Shown here piece after piece: positions 31,956 to 39,507 of a DNA stretch of 64,000 bases. Under the pieces are notes generated by a model, which saw only the letters and a program-made list of their open reading frames with translations, did not search any database and had not been told where the DNA came from. Source of the DNA: Chloroflexota bacterium. GTDB lineage: Bacteria; Chloroflexota; Anaerolineae; Anaerolineales; Villigracilaceae. Numbering within the stretch: position 1 is the stretch's first letter; the number at the start of each line of letters is the position of its first letter. The stretch covers positions 62,001 through 126,000 of the forward strand of contig JAJYLQ010000001.1 of assembly GCA_021787595.1 (NCBI GenBank). The letters are read 5' to 3'. The translations under genes were made by a program, and so were the position numbers.

Positions 31956-32753
31956 TTAGCTCTTCAACGCCGATAAAAACTCTTCCTGATTTCGCACTGT
32001 CTTTTTGAGTCCCAGCCGCTTGCCAAGGCGTGTCAGTTGCGGCGGGTCAACGTACGTTTGGGCGAGAATCTCTCCCTGCCCGAGCACGGAACCAGCGGGG
32101 CCGTCCAGCAAAATTTTTCCCTGCGACAACGCGATCACGCGCTCGAAATTCTCGGCGCAAAAGTCAATATCGTGTGTGATGGTAATGACCGTCTTGCCGC
32201 GCTTGCGCAGTTCCGCGACCACATGCGCGATGCGCGCCACATTGACCGCGTCCTGGCCGGTGGTCGGCTCATCGAGGATCACAATGGATGTGTCCATTGA
32301 AATGATGGATGCCAGCGCGACCATCTTACGCCAGGTGGGTGAGAGGTCGTAAGGATTGGTTTCTTTCCTGCTGCTTAGCTCAACCAGATTCAGCGCATCG
32401 GCAACCAGACTTTCAATTTTCGACGCATCAAATCCCAGATTGCGCGGCCCGAATGCGACTTCTTCGTGAATCGTCCGGCAGAATAATTGTTCATCCGGGT
32501 TTTGAAAAACATAACCAACGTGAACGGCCAGTTTTGCAACGGGAACTTTCTTCGTGTCCAAATCGCCGATCAACACGGACCCGGACGTGGGCTGCAGTAA
32601 ACCATTCAAATGTTTGACGAGTGTTGTCTTGCCCGATCCGTTTTGTCCAACCATGGCAACTTGTTCGCCTGAATCAATCGTCAGCGAAACGCCGCGCAAT
32701 GCTTCCACACCAGCCGGATAGGTGTAATGCAGGTCTTTGATCTCGATCTTCAT
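31956..32753 (-). CDS. ecfA2: ECF transporter ATPase, second subunit (atypical signature motif)
   Basis: This encodes 265 residues. Walker A is GQNGSGKTT at about 35-43, the Q-loop is VFQNPDEQLF, and Walker B is IVILDEPTTGQD with the following switch His in ITITHD. The ABC signature, normally LSGGQ, reads LSPTWRKMVALAS, so one of the two composite ATP sites of the EcfA1/EcfA2 pair would lack the standard signature. Everything else is intact. It is the last gene of the rbsK-iunH-ecfS-T-A1-A2 operon and overlaps ecfA1 by four bases. Confidence 0.9.
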   Translation of the reverse strand: MKIEIKDLHYTYPAGVEALRGVSLTIDSGEQVAMVGQNGSGKTTLVKHLNGLLQPTSGSVLIGDLDTKKVPVAKLAVHVGYVFQNPDEQLFCRTIHEEVAFGPRNLGFDASKIESLVADALNLVELSSRKETNPYDLSPTWRKMVALASIISMDTSIVILDEPTTGQDAVNVARIAHVVAELRKRGKTVITITHDIDFCAENFERVIALSQGKILLDGPAGSVLGQGEILAQTYVDPPQLTRLGKRLGLKKTVRNQEEFLSALKS

Positions 32754-33643
32754 TTGCGACCTTTTCCCCTCACCCCTTGCCCCTCTCCCCGCGGGAGGGG
32801 GAAACCGCCAAATCCCATGACCGCTTCATCGAGCGTGACGGGCAATTCTCGATTCCTGGGCCATAGACCGCGCCTTGATGCTTCACGCGCCGCGGACGTA
32901 TAACGCGAGATGCCGTATCCTTTTCCAACGAGACGTTCGGACGTCAGCACGTCGCCCGGCCTACCGTCCATCATCAGCTTGCCTTCGTACAACGCGATCA
33001 CGCGGTCGGCGAACTGGGCGACCCATTCGACTTTATGTTCGGCCATGATCACGGTCATGCCGCGTTCGGCCAGTGAGCGGATCACACCGAAAACCTCGCG
33101 CGTGCCGATCGGGTCCATTTGTGAAGTCGGCTCATCGAGCACGAGAACCTTCGGCTGCATGACCAGGATCGAGGTCAGCGCAACGCGCTGCTGTTGTCCG
33201 CCGGAAAGTGAATAGGGCGAGCGGTCGGCTAAATCGCGGATGCCGGTCAACGTCAGGGCCTGATCGACGCGCTCTTTCATTTCGCCGCGCGGGATGCCAA
33301 GATTCTCCAGTCCAAAAGCAATCTCTTCGTAGACGGTATATTTCGCGCCGGAGATCTGGTTGAACGGGTTTTGAAAAGCAAGCCCAACGTTCAACACCCA
33401 ATCGCTGAGCGTGGACGTTTTTGTCTCAACGCCCGCCACTTCGACGCTTCCCTGCAAATCGCCTTTGAAAAAGTGCGGAACGAATCCGGCTAATGTATAA
33501 CACAGCGTAGACTTTCCCGCGCCGTTCGGACCGATCACGGCGACGAACTCGCCCTCGTTAATTTTCAGGTTGATATTCGAAAGCGCCGGCGTTTCCGTCA
33601 GCGGATATTTATAGGTAACGCCTTTGAGATTTACGATAGCCAT
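32750..33643 (-). CDS. ecfA1: ECF transporter ATPase, first subunit
   Basis: This encodes 297 residues with Walker A GPNGAGKST, the Q-loop AFQNPFNQISGAKYTVYEE, a canonical signature LSGGQQQRVALTS and Walker B LVLDEPTSQMDP. The ATG at 33643 begins the ABC domain; the open frame to 34297 lies over ecfT in another frame. The last 20 residues (GFPLPRGEGQGVRGKG) are encoded by an interspersed palindrome, and the gene overlaps ecfA2 by four bases. It pairs with EcfA2 to power the ECF importer. Confidence 0.92.
   Translation of the reverse strand: MAIVNLKGVTYKYPLTETPALSNINLKINEGEFVAVIGPNGAGKSTLCYTLAGFVPHFFKGDLQGSVEVAGVETKTSTLSDWVLNVGLAFQNPFNQISGAKYTVYEEIAFGLENLGIPRGEMKERVDQALTLTGIRDLADRSPYSLSGGQQQRVALTSILVMQPKVLVLDEPTSQMDPIGTREVFGVIRSLAERGMTVIMAEHKVEWVAQFADRVIALYEGKLMMDGRPGDVLTSERLVGKGYGISRYTSAAREASRRGLWPRNRELPVTLDEAVMGFGGFPLPRGEGQGVRGKGRK
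32761..32806. repeat. CCTCTCCC-family palindrome at the ecfA1 3' end
   Basis: CCCCTCACCCC, CCCCTCTCCCC and GGGAGGGGG mark this as the same family as 20573 and 34418. It is translated as the C-terminal tail of EcfA1. Confidence 0.8.
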
Positions 33644-34410
33644 ATTTTGACCGCGATGATTGCGACGACGAGAAGCAGAAGAATCCAGCGGAGGGCCTTG
33701 TCGAAGCTGCTGTCGGGGATTTCGCGCAGGGAAGTTTTTGTATGCCTGGAAGTGAAGCCGCGCGCTTCGATGGCGATGGCGCGCTCCTCCACTTCGACCA
33801 GGGAGCCAAAGACCAGCGGGCTGACCAGCGGCACCAGCGCGCCGGCGCGTTTGAAAAGACTGCTCTCGGTGTCGAGTCCGCGCGAACGCTGTGCGGCGAT
33901 GATCGTCTGCGCCTTGGCTTGCATCTGTGGGATGATTTGAATCGTGGAAATAATGACGTAGGCAAACTGGCTCGGCAGGCCGCGATGCGTGAGATCGCTC
34001 ATCAATTCGCTGGGATGAGTCGTCAGCAGAAAAATCGTGAACGAGGAAACCATCGCAAAGATGCGCGTGGCATTTTCGAAAGCATAAGCCAGACTCTCGC
34101 GCGTCACATGCAGGAACCAGATGCTGAACAGTTCCGTTTTCCCAACCGGCTGGAAGAGCGCTTGCATGATGAAAAGAAATCCGGTTGCAGGGAGAATGAG
34201 GCGAAAGGCTGCATTCAAAAAATCGCGTTGAACTTTTCCGACAAAACTTAGCGGGGCGATGATAAAAAAGATAATGGCAAGCGGCGTCCAATACCACGGA
34301 CTCAAAAAGCCGATCAACGTCAAGCCAAGGGCCAGGACCAACTTGGTCAGCGGGTTGAGATTATGGAGGAAGCTTTCGCGTTTGACGTAAAAAGAAAGAC
34401 GTTCGCGCAT
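33631..34410 (-). CDS. ecfT: ECF transporter transmembrane (T) subunit
   Basis: This encodes a 259-residue membrane protein with about five hydrophobic segments. It has two cytoplasmic coupling motifs of the Ala-Arg-Gly type, AQRSRGLDTE at about 190 and AIEARGFTSRHT at about 226. These contact the two ATPases in energy-coupling-factor importers. The stop overlaps the ecfA1 start by 13 bases. It couples EcfA1/EcfA2 to the S component at 34478. Confidence 0.9.
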   Translation of the reverse strand: MRERLSFYVKRESFLHNLNPLTKLVLALGLTLIGFLSPWYWTPLAIIFFIIAPLSFVGKVQRDFLNAAFRLILPATGFLFIMQALFQPVGKTELFSIWFLHVTRESLAYAFENATRIFAMVSSFTIFLLTTHPSELMSDLTHRGLPSQFAYVIISTIQIIPQMQAKAQTIIAAQRSRGLDTESSLFKRAGALVPLVSPLVFGSLVEVEERAIAIEARGFTSRHTKTSLREIPDSSFDKALRWILLLLVVAIIAVKIWLS

Positions 34411-34417
34411 GTTTTAA

Positions 34418-34476
34418 TTTTCCCTCACCTCCGTCCCCTCTCCCAGCGGGAGAGGGGTGAAGGGGTGAGGGCAAAA
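34418..34476. repeat. CCTCTCCC/GGGAGAGG-family palindrome between ecfS and ecfT
   Basis: TTTTCCCTCACC ... GGTGAGGGCAAAA form the outer arms; CCCCTCTCCC and GGGAGAGGGG form the inner stem. It sits inside the operon and could attenuate or stabilise the mRNA. Confidence 0.88.
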
Positions 34477-34477
34477 A

Positions 34478-35173
34478 TTATTGTGTCAAAATCCTGGTAA
34501 GTATGAAAGCCGCGATCAGGACCAGCACAACGACAATGCCAATCGCGTAGAACAATTGGTTGCGGGTCGCGCCTTGTTCGATCTCAACATTCTCCGGGCG
34601 CGGGAAGCGCGCCAGGAAACGCGTCGAAAGTCCCTGGATGATGGCGAACGCCAACAAAGAAGTCGAAATTTTGTCCACCGGCTCGACGAGGAAGTTGGTG
34701 CTGAAAACGGCGGGGATCAGTCCCTGTCCGGTTTGCAGCAGATAAGCTGTGATGAAGGATGACCCGCTGGCCGTGATGCCGCCATAAATGTAAACGGCAA
34801 TCGGCGTCGAGGCAATCGCAGCAGTCAACGCCACGAGGAAGCCGGTAATGACGACCTTCCACCAGTTCTTGAACAGGCCGAATTTCGCGCACCACCCGGC
34901 GACGAAACCGATGAACAAGGCGACGGGCCACCAGGGCAGCGCGTTCGGATCAATCAGCAGGCCCCAGATCGTGTTCGAAAGCGCGCCGGTCAGCGCGCCG
35001 GCCCACGGCCCGCACACAGCCGCAACCAGCACCGTGCCGATCGAGTCGAGATAGATCGGCAGTTTGAGCAGGACAACAATCTCGCCCATGACCACGTTGA
35101 TGGCGATGGCGACGGGAATCAAAACCCATGTGACGGTATTGAAATCTTTCTTGATTGAATCGACTAACTTCAT
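34478..35173 (-). CDS. ECF transporter substrate-binding (S) subunit, probably for nucleosides
   Basis: This encodes a 231-residue membrane protein with about six hydrophobic segments in the S-component arrangement. The signature LPIYLDSIGTVLVAAVCGPWAGALTGALSN is at about 37-66. Its place directly after a nucleoside hydrolase and ribokinase, and before dedicated EcfT, EcfA1 and EcfA2 genes, argues for a group I ECF importer taking up nucleosides or ribose-containing compounds. The substrate is inferred from context only. Confidence 0.85.
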   Translation of the reverse strand: MKLVDSIKKDFNTVTWVLIPVAIAINVVMGEIVVLLKLPIYLDSIGTVLVAAVCGPWAGALTGALSNTIWGLLIDPNALPWWPVALFIGFVAGWCAKFGLFKNWWKVVITGFLVALTAAIASTPIAVYIYGGITASGSSFITAYLLQTGQGLIPAVFSTNFLVEPVDKISTSLLAFAIIQGLSTRFLARFPRPENVEIEQGATRNQLFYAIGIVVVLVLIAAFILTRILTQ

Positions 35174-35255
35174 TTTGCATTCTCCTTTTTATGAGTTGGA
35201 TGAAATAATGCGTTTCAATCTGGATGGAAAGTGTCTGCCGTTTTCGAGGCACCTC

Positions 35256-36209
35256 CTACTCTGAAATCTTTTTGCTCAACTGCTCCATGCGTTCCAGGAA
35301 TAATTCGACAAAGTCCCTGGCGCGGACGCCCAATGCGACTTTCATGTTGGCGGCGTTCTTCGTCATCTTGTAAAAGTCGGCGTACGTGTTGCCCATCGAG
35401 ACGCCGCCGGAAATGTCCACGTCCACGTAATGTTCCTCATAATCGCACAACTCAGGGGCAAATGTCAAGGCTAACGCGAGCGGATCGTTAATAACGCAGC
35501 CCTCGATTTTCTGGAATTCATCGTGGAACTCCATGTAGAAACGAGTCGAGTCGGCGACGAATTGCGGAATGGGCGATTTGATTTTTTGCAGGCGTCGGAC
35601 GTCATCCGGCGTCAAAATACATTGGTACGTTACATCCAGCGGAACGAGCGTGATCGGCATCCCGCTGTGATAGACCATGTGTGCGGCGTGCGGATCAACG
35701 TAGACATTGAACTCGGCCACCGGCGTCGTGTTGCCCTGATGCCGGATCGCGCCGCCCATGATGATGACGTCCTTCACGGCCTGGACGATGCGCGGCTCTT
35801 TGCGAATCGCGACCGCGACATTGGTCAGCGGGCCGATGCAGACCAGCGTGATCTCGCCCGGCGCGGATAAAATCTTTTCGGCAAGAAAGTCAACACTATG
35901 TTGTGCCACTGGTTTCGTTTTTGGCGCGGGGAGTTTGGCGTAACCGAGTCCGGTATTGCCGTGTGTTTCCGGTGCAAGCAACGAAGGCTGGACCAAAGGC
36001 AAATCAAAACCGCGCGCAACGGGGATGTGATTTGCTTTGGCAAGTTCAAGGACCGCGAGCGCGTTGGCTGCTCCGTTATCCACGGAACAATTTCCGTTGA
36101 TCACGCTGATGCCATCCACTTCGAGTTCGGGCGAAGCCAGCGCAAGCAGGATGGCGAGCGCGTCGTCAATGCCGGGATCGGTGTCGAAGAGAATTCGTTT
36201 TAGATTCAT
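35256..36209 (-). CDS. Inosine/uridine-preferring nucleoside hydrolase
   Basis: This encodes 317 residues. The calcium-binding DTDPGIDDA motif is at 9-17, and CIGPLTNVAVAIRKEPRIV, MGGAIRHQGNTTPVAEFNVYVDPHAA and the C-terminal region are all typical of the IunH family. These enzymes split nucleosides into base and free ribose. Upstream is ribokinase, which phosphorylates that ribose; downstream is the ECF importer. Start ATG is at 36209. Confidence 0.94.
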   Translation of the reverse strand: MNLKRILFDTDPGIDDALAILLALASPELEVDGISVINGNCSVDNGAANALAVLELAKANHIPVARGFDLPLVQPSLLAPETHGNTGLGYAKLPAPKTKPVAQHSVDFLAEKILSAPGEITLVCIGPLTNVAVAIRKEPRIVQAVKDVIIMGGAIRHQGNTTPVAEFNVYVDPHAAHMVYHSGMPITLVPLDVTYQCILTPDDVRRLQKIKSPIPQFVADSTRFYMEFHDEFQKIEGCVINDPLALALTFAPELCDYEEHYVDVDISGGVSMGNTYADFYKMTKNAANMKVALGVRARDFVELFLERMEQLSKKISE

Positions 36210-36254
36210 ATTTTGTTTTACGCAGGGGCACAGCGGGTCAAAATCAAAGCCGAG

Positions 36255-37226
36255 TCATTGTGCGTTTCGCGGTGCCCTTACAAATTGTTCGACTTCTTCT
36301 TTCGTTGGCAGCGAAGGCTGCGCGCCGAATTGGGTCACAGCCAGCGCCCCGCAGGCGCAGGCATATTGTATGGCATCTTCCAGCGGTTTGTTGTTCAATA
36401 ATGCGGCTGCAAACCCGCCGATGAACGCGTCGCCTGCGGCAGTCGTATCAACCACGTTGACCTTGAAGGACGGAATATGTTTTGCGCCATTTTGATTGAC
36501 GATCAACGCGCCGTCCGCGCCAAGTGTGACGATGACCGTCTGCGCTTCGCGCGTGACCAGTGAGCGGGCCGCCGTTTCGACGGATGCAAGATCGCTGATG
36601 GTTTGATTCGCCGAAGGTGCAGGCGTTCTTCCTGCCAACAGACTCAATTCCGTTTCGTTGGGCAGGATGAAATCTGATAACGCGACCAATTCATCTGGCA
36701 GTTGGCGCGCCGGCGCGGGATTCAACAGGACGCGCAATCCGTTTTGTCTGGCGAGCCGGGCGGAGTGTAAAACCGTCTCGGTGGGAATCTCCAATTGAAG
36801 CAGGAGCAGGCTGAAGCGTTGCCCTGAGCTTGTCGAAGGGTCCCGGAAAGAAGCGGGTTCCACATCCGAAGATGAAACTTTGCCATTGGCTCCCGGCGAA
36901 AGCACGATGCTGTTTTGTCCATTCGAATCCACGACGATGATCGCCGTGCCGGTCGAGGCGGATTCATCGCGCAGCACGCGGCTTGTGTCCACACGATTCT
37001 GTTTCAGGTTGTCAATCAAATTGGAACCGAACGGATCGTTTCCCACGCGTCCGATCATCGCAACATCCGCGCCGAGGCGCGCCGCGGCGACAGCCTGGTT
37101 GGCTCCCTTGCCGCCCGGAAAGATTTGCAGATCATTTCCGCTGATGGTTTCGCCCGGCGCAGGGAAGCGCGGCGCACGCACGACCAAATCTGCGTTGAGA
37201 CTTCCGATGACGAGGATACCTGCCAT
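36255..37226 (-). CDS. rbsK: Ribokinase, with repeat-encoded DPSTSSGQ insertion
   Basis: This encodes 323 residues of PfkB fold. GSLNADLVVRAPRFPAPGET and GGKGANQAVAAARLGA mark the sugar site, and DTTAAGDAFIGGFAAAL carries the catalytic base Asp near residue 257. It makes ribose 5-phosphate from the ribose released by the adjacent nucleoside hydrolase. Residues about 129-136 read RDPSTSSGQRF and are encoded by an interspersed palindrome (36822-36840) in a surface loop. The flanking enzyme sequence is normal. It is the first gene of the six-gene operon. Confidence 0.94.
   Translation of the reverse strand: MAGILVIGSLNADLVVRAPRFPAPGETISGNDLQIFPGGKGANQAVAAARLGADVAMIGRVGNDPFGSNLIDNLKQNRVDTSRVLRDESASTGTAIIVVDSNGQNSIVLSPGANGKVSSSDVEPASFRDPSTSSGQRFSLLLLQLEIPTETVLHSARLARQNGLRVLLNPAPARQLPDELVALSDFILPNETELSLLAGRTPAPSANQTISDLASVETAARSLVTREAQTVIVTLGADGALIVNQNGAKHIPSFKVNVVDTTAAGDAFIGGFAAALLNNKPLEDAIQYACACGALAVTQFGAQPSLPTKEEVEQFVRAPRNAQ
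36822..36840. repeat. CCCTGAGCTTGTCGAAGGG palindrome inside rbsK
   Basis: This 19-base element is the minimal form of the GTCGAAGGG family and is translated in frame as DPSTSSGQ. Confidence 0.88.
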
Positions 37227-37244
37227 GTTTGTTACGATTCGAAA

Positions 37245-37320
37245 ATTTCAAACACAAAGGCCGCAAAGATGCACAACGGAAAAGCGCTTCTTTTTTGATA
37301 TTGATCTTTGCGCCTTTCGC
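37245..37320. repeat. Inverted repeat with AAAGGCGCAAAGATC-type arms in the rbsK leader
   Basis: ACAAAGGCCGCAAAGATGCA on one side and TTGATCTTTGCGCCTTTCGC on the other form an imperfect inverted repeat. A related segment encodes the ThiP N-terminus at about 24212-24260. It lies in the 5' leader of the nucleoside operon. Confidence 0.6.
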
Positions 37321-37353
37321 GCTTGCGATCTTCTTGCAGCATGCTCTTCTGTA

Positions 37354-37381
37354 GTTTTACACGATGAGTCGCGGCAGTCAA
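37354..37381 (-). promoter_or_regulatory. Promoter of the nucleoside salvage operon
   Basis: On the minus strand, -35 TTGACT is at 37376-37381, the spacer is 16 bases, and -10 TAAAAC is at 37354-37359. The leader to rbsK is about 120 bases and contains the inverted repeat at 37245. Confidence 0.6.
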
Positions 37382-37413
37382 GAGCTGCAGGCAATTTGTT
37401 ATTCGTTGGAGCC

Positions 37414-38367
37414 CTAATCGGCTGCTTGAACGATATCGGGGCCTGGGACTCGACTTTCCCCGAGGCGCAGCAGGATCACGCTGGTAAACACCAAAAGACT
37501 GCCAATGATTTGAACGAATGTGAGCTGCTCACCCAGGAGGAAATAAGCCCAAATGGCGGTGAAGGCCGGTTCGAGCGCGCCGATCAGGTTGGCGACAGTG
37601 GCAGGCAGATAGTTGAGACTCACCAAATAAAGCCCGAAACCGCCGAGCGTCGGGCCGGCGCCGAGGAAGAATAGAATCGTCCATCCGCTAACGGATGTTC
37701 CAAGCCACATGAAATTCGAGAACAGAGATTGTCCGCCAAAGATGTTCATCGCGAGATTGAAAAGAAAGAGAAAAATGATCGCGCTGCCAAAACCATACAG
37801 CATGGTCGTCCACGGATCAATGGATTTGTTTGCGGCGGTCTTGCCCACCATGTTGTAGCAGGCGAAGAAGAAGCCAGTCAGCAGGCCGAACAGGATTCCC
37901 GCCGCGTTGACCTTCCATGCCGAGGGATCCACCGCGCCGGAAACCAGCGCCGTGCCGAGCAAACTCAGAACAATCGAAATCGTTTTGATTCTGTTGATCT
38001 GTTCCTTGAGAATGAAATGCGCCAGGATGGCTGTCATGGCTGGCGAACTGAATGCCAGCACGGTCGCGACCGCCGCGCCGTTGAATTGAACAGAGAACGT
38101 CCACATCGAATTGAACAATGAAAGCGTCAGTCCATATAAAACAAAGAAAGACAAATGTACGCGGTCGAGTCGGAAACGATTGCGGCTGAACAAGGCGAAG
38201 GCAACGATGAGTCCGAAGACGACAAAACAATCCCGCCAAAAGGCGAGCACCAGCGATGGAAGATTGTAAGCTGTGTTCAAATAACTGATCAGAATGCCGG
38301 TGAACGACAAAAGCACCGTCGCGCTGACACCGATCAAATATCCCCGCGAATTCCTGCCGTCCGTCAT
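37414..38367 (-). CDS. EamA/DMT family transporter
   Basis: This encodes a 317-residue membrane protein with ten hydrophobic helices in two halves. FSSPAMTAILAHFILKEQINRIKTISIVLSLLGTALV in the first half and ALEPAFTAIWAYFLLGEQLTFVQIIGSLLVFTSVILL in the second are the two EamA repeats. It is probably an exporter of small metabolites or amino acids; the substrate is unknown. SD-like GAGGAAG precedes the ATG at 38367. The 154-base gap upstream to 38521 shows no gene. Confidence 0.9.
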   Translation of the reverse strand: MTDGRNSRGYLIGVSATVLLSFTGILISYLNTAYNLPSLVLAFWRDCFVVFGLIVAFALFSRNRFRLDRVHLSFFVLYGLTLSLFNSMWTFSVQFNGAAVATVLAFSSPAMTAILAHFILKEQINRIKTISIVLSLLGTALVSGAVDPSAWKVNAAGILFGLLTGFFFACYNMVGKTAANKSIDPWTTMLYGFGSAIIFLFLFNLAMNIFGGQSLFSNFMWLGTSVSGWTILFFLGAGPTLGGFGLYLVSLNYLPATVANLIGALEPAFTAIWAYFLLGEQLTFVQIIGSLLVFTSVILLRLGESRVPGPDIVQAAD

Positions 38368-38521
38368 GCTTCCTCCTCAAAAGTAGATCTCAGACACAAT
38401 GAACCTTGTGTTTTTTACAATATTCGGTGATGATCTCGAATTGTTGTTTTATGGGAATGTCCTGCGTGATGCCGCTGCTGTCGCGAAGATGAGCGTCAAG
38501 CCTGGGCCGATGGGGAATGGG

Positions 38522-39277
38522 TCATGGACAGGCACAGCCTGGCGCTTTGTGGCACGTATCGGTTTTTGGGATGCAACTATCGCCGCAAGGCTGGCTATTG
38601 GTGCAATATCTACAGCATCCACCGCCTGACCCGCCACCTGTCGATGATTGTGTTGGATACATGAATGCCGTGGGAAATGGAACAAGTGTGTTTGTAGCCG
38701 TCGGTGCGCTAGTGCTAATCGTGGTAGGGGTGGATGTAAGTGTTGGCAAAGTAGTTGCTGTGTATGAAGGAGTGAGCGTTTCAGTGCAAGTGGCAGTTGA
38801 TAATGGAACAGATGCAGCAGTAAGAGTGACCGGCGCCCATGCAGTCTTGGCAGCTGATGTGTTTATTACACTCATATCAAATGTTGGTTGGGGCGTTGGA
38901 TTGATAACGCTGACTATGGCTGAAGTGCAAGTTATTCCAATGCAAATCAGCAGCACGATTCCCGCCCCAATGAGAACGCCTATTGGCAATTTGAAACGAG
39001 GGCGGGAAGATTGATCTAATGACCCAATCGTTGGCGGTTCTGATTCTAAATTCAGTGAAGCATGAGATGTCGTTGATTTTGAAGCGCTCGGTGTTTTGAG
39101 GACAGTTTGTGTATATGAAATTCCTGTACCAGGAACGCCAACTGTCGAACGAATGCCGCGCTTTCCAAGGTTCAACGAGTGGCCTCGGCCGCCAACTGAT
39201 GCGCTGACTCCACCTTTACTTAAGTTGATTTTCAACCCCCGAAATAGTTTGAACGAACGACGAAAGCGCCACGGCAT
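38522..39277 (-). CDS. DUF4236 protein with Cys-rich C-terminal module
   Basis: This encodes 251 residues. The N-terminal DUF4236 domain (RFRRSFKLFRGLKINLSKGG and SVGVPGTGISY) covers about 3-55. One membrane helix lies at about 100-122, then a Thr/Ser/Pro-rich extracytoplasmic stretch. The tail (about 220-251) has eight cysteines in the order CC-x2-C-x5-C-x3-C-x6-C-x5-C-x-C and ends in GCACP. The gene is AT-richer than its neighbours. The tail looks like an autonomous disulfide or metal-binding module. The function is unknown. Confidence 0.82.
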   Translation of the reverse strand: MPWRFRRSFKLFRGLKINLSKGGVSASVGGRGHSLNLGKRGIRSTVGVPGTGISYTQTVLKTPSASKSTTSHASLNLESEPPTIGSLDQSSRPRFKLPIGVLIGAGIVLLICIGITCTSAIVSVINPTPQPTFDMSVINTSAAKTAWAPVTLTAASVPLSTATCTETLTPSYTATTLPTLTSTPTTISTSAPTATNTLVPFPTAFMYPTQSSTGGGSGGGCCRYCTNSQPCGDSCIPKTDTCHKAPGCACP

Positions 39278-39351
39278 ATAAACCCCTTTCTAATCTATTC
39301 AATCTACCGAAATGACGGCAAGTTCGGACACAAAATGTGCCTATATCAAGA

Positions 39352-39424
39352 TGCCCCCATGGAGATTCGAACTCCAGTTTAAGCCTTGAGAGGGCTTCGT
39401 CCTGGGCCACTAGACGATGGGGGC
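39352..39424 (-). tRNA. tRNA-Glu (anticodon CTC)
   Basis: The minus strand folds as a 73-base tRNA. Acceptor arms GCCCCCA and TGGGGGC are perfectly paired, the anticodon stem AAGCC/GGCTT has loop CTCTCAA (anticodon CTC, reading GAG), and the T-arm TGGAG-TTCGAAT-CTCCA is canonical. Discriminator base A at 39352. The CCA end is not encoded. Confidence 0.95.
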
Positions 39425-39430
39425 TTACTG

Positions 39431-39457
39431 CCTCGCCGACTCATGTCGGCGTGAGGC
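39431..39457. repeat. Hairpin just upstream of tRNA-Glu
   Basis: GCCTC-GCCGAC pairs with GTCGGC-GAGGC (two-base bulge) around TCAT. It lies between the tRNA promoter and the mature 5' end and would be in the leader of the precursor. Confidence 0.5.
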
Positions 39458-39478
39458 ACTTATGCCGAAGCGGGCAAG

Positions 39479-39507
39479 ATTGTAACATCCCCATAATCAA
39501 CCGTCAA
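39479..39507 (-). promoter_or_regulatory. Promoter of tRNA-Glu
   Basis: On the minus strand, -35 TTGACG is at 39502-39507, the spacer is 17 bases, and -10 TACAAT is at 39479-39484. It overlaps the end of lutC. Confidence 0.7.

Noticed and set aside
33644-34297. Upstream extension of ecfA1 to 515 residues
   Set aside because: It overlaps ecfT in another frame and shows no homology; the ABC domain starts at the ATG at 33643.
35174-35255. Purine or other riboswitch before the ECF S gene
   Set aside because: The gap is only 82 bases, lies inside an operon and lacks recognisable aptamer motifs.
38395-38425. Terminator hairpin ACACAA/TTGTGT followed by Ts
   Set aside because: The T-run is on the plus strand while both neighbouring genes are on the minus strand, and the stem is only six pairs.
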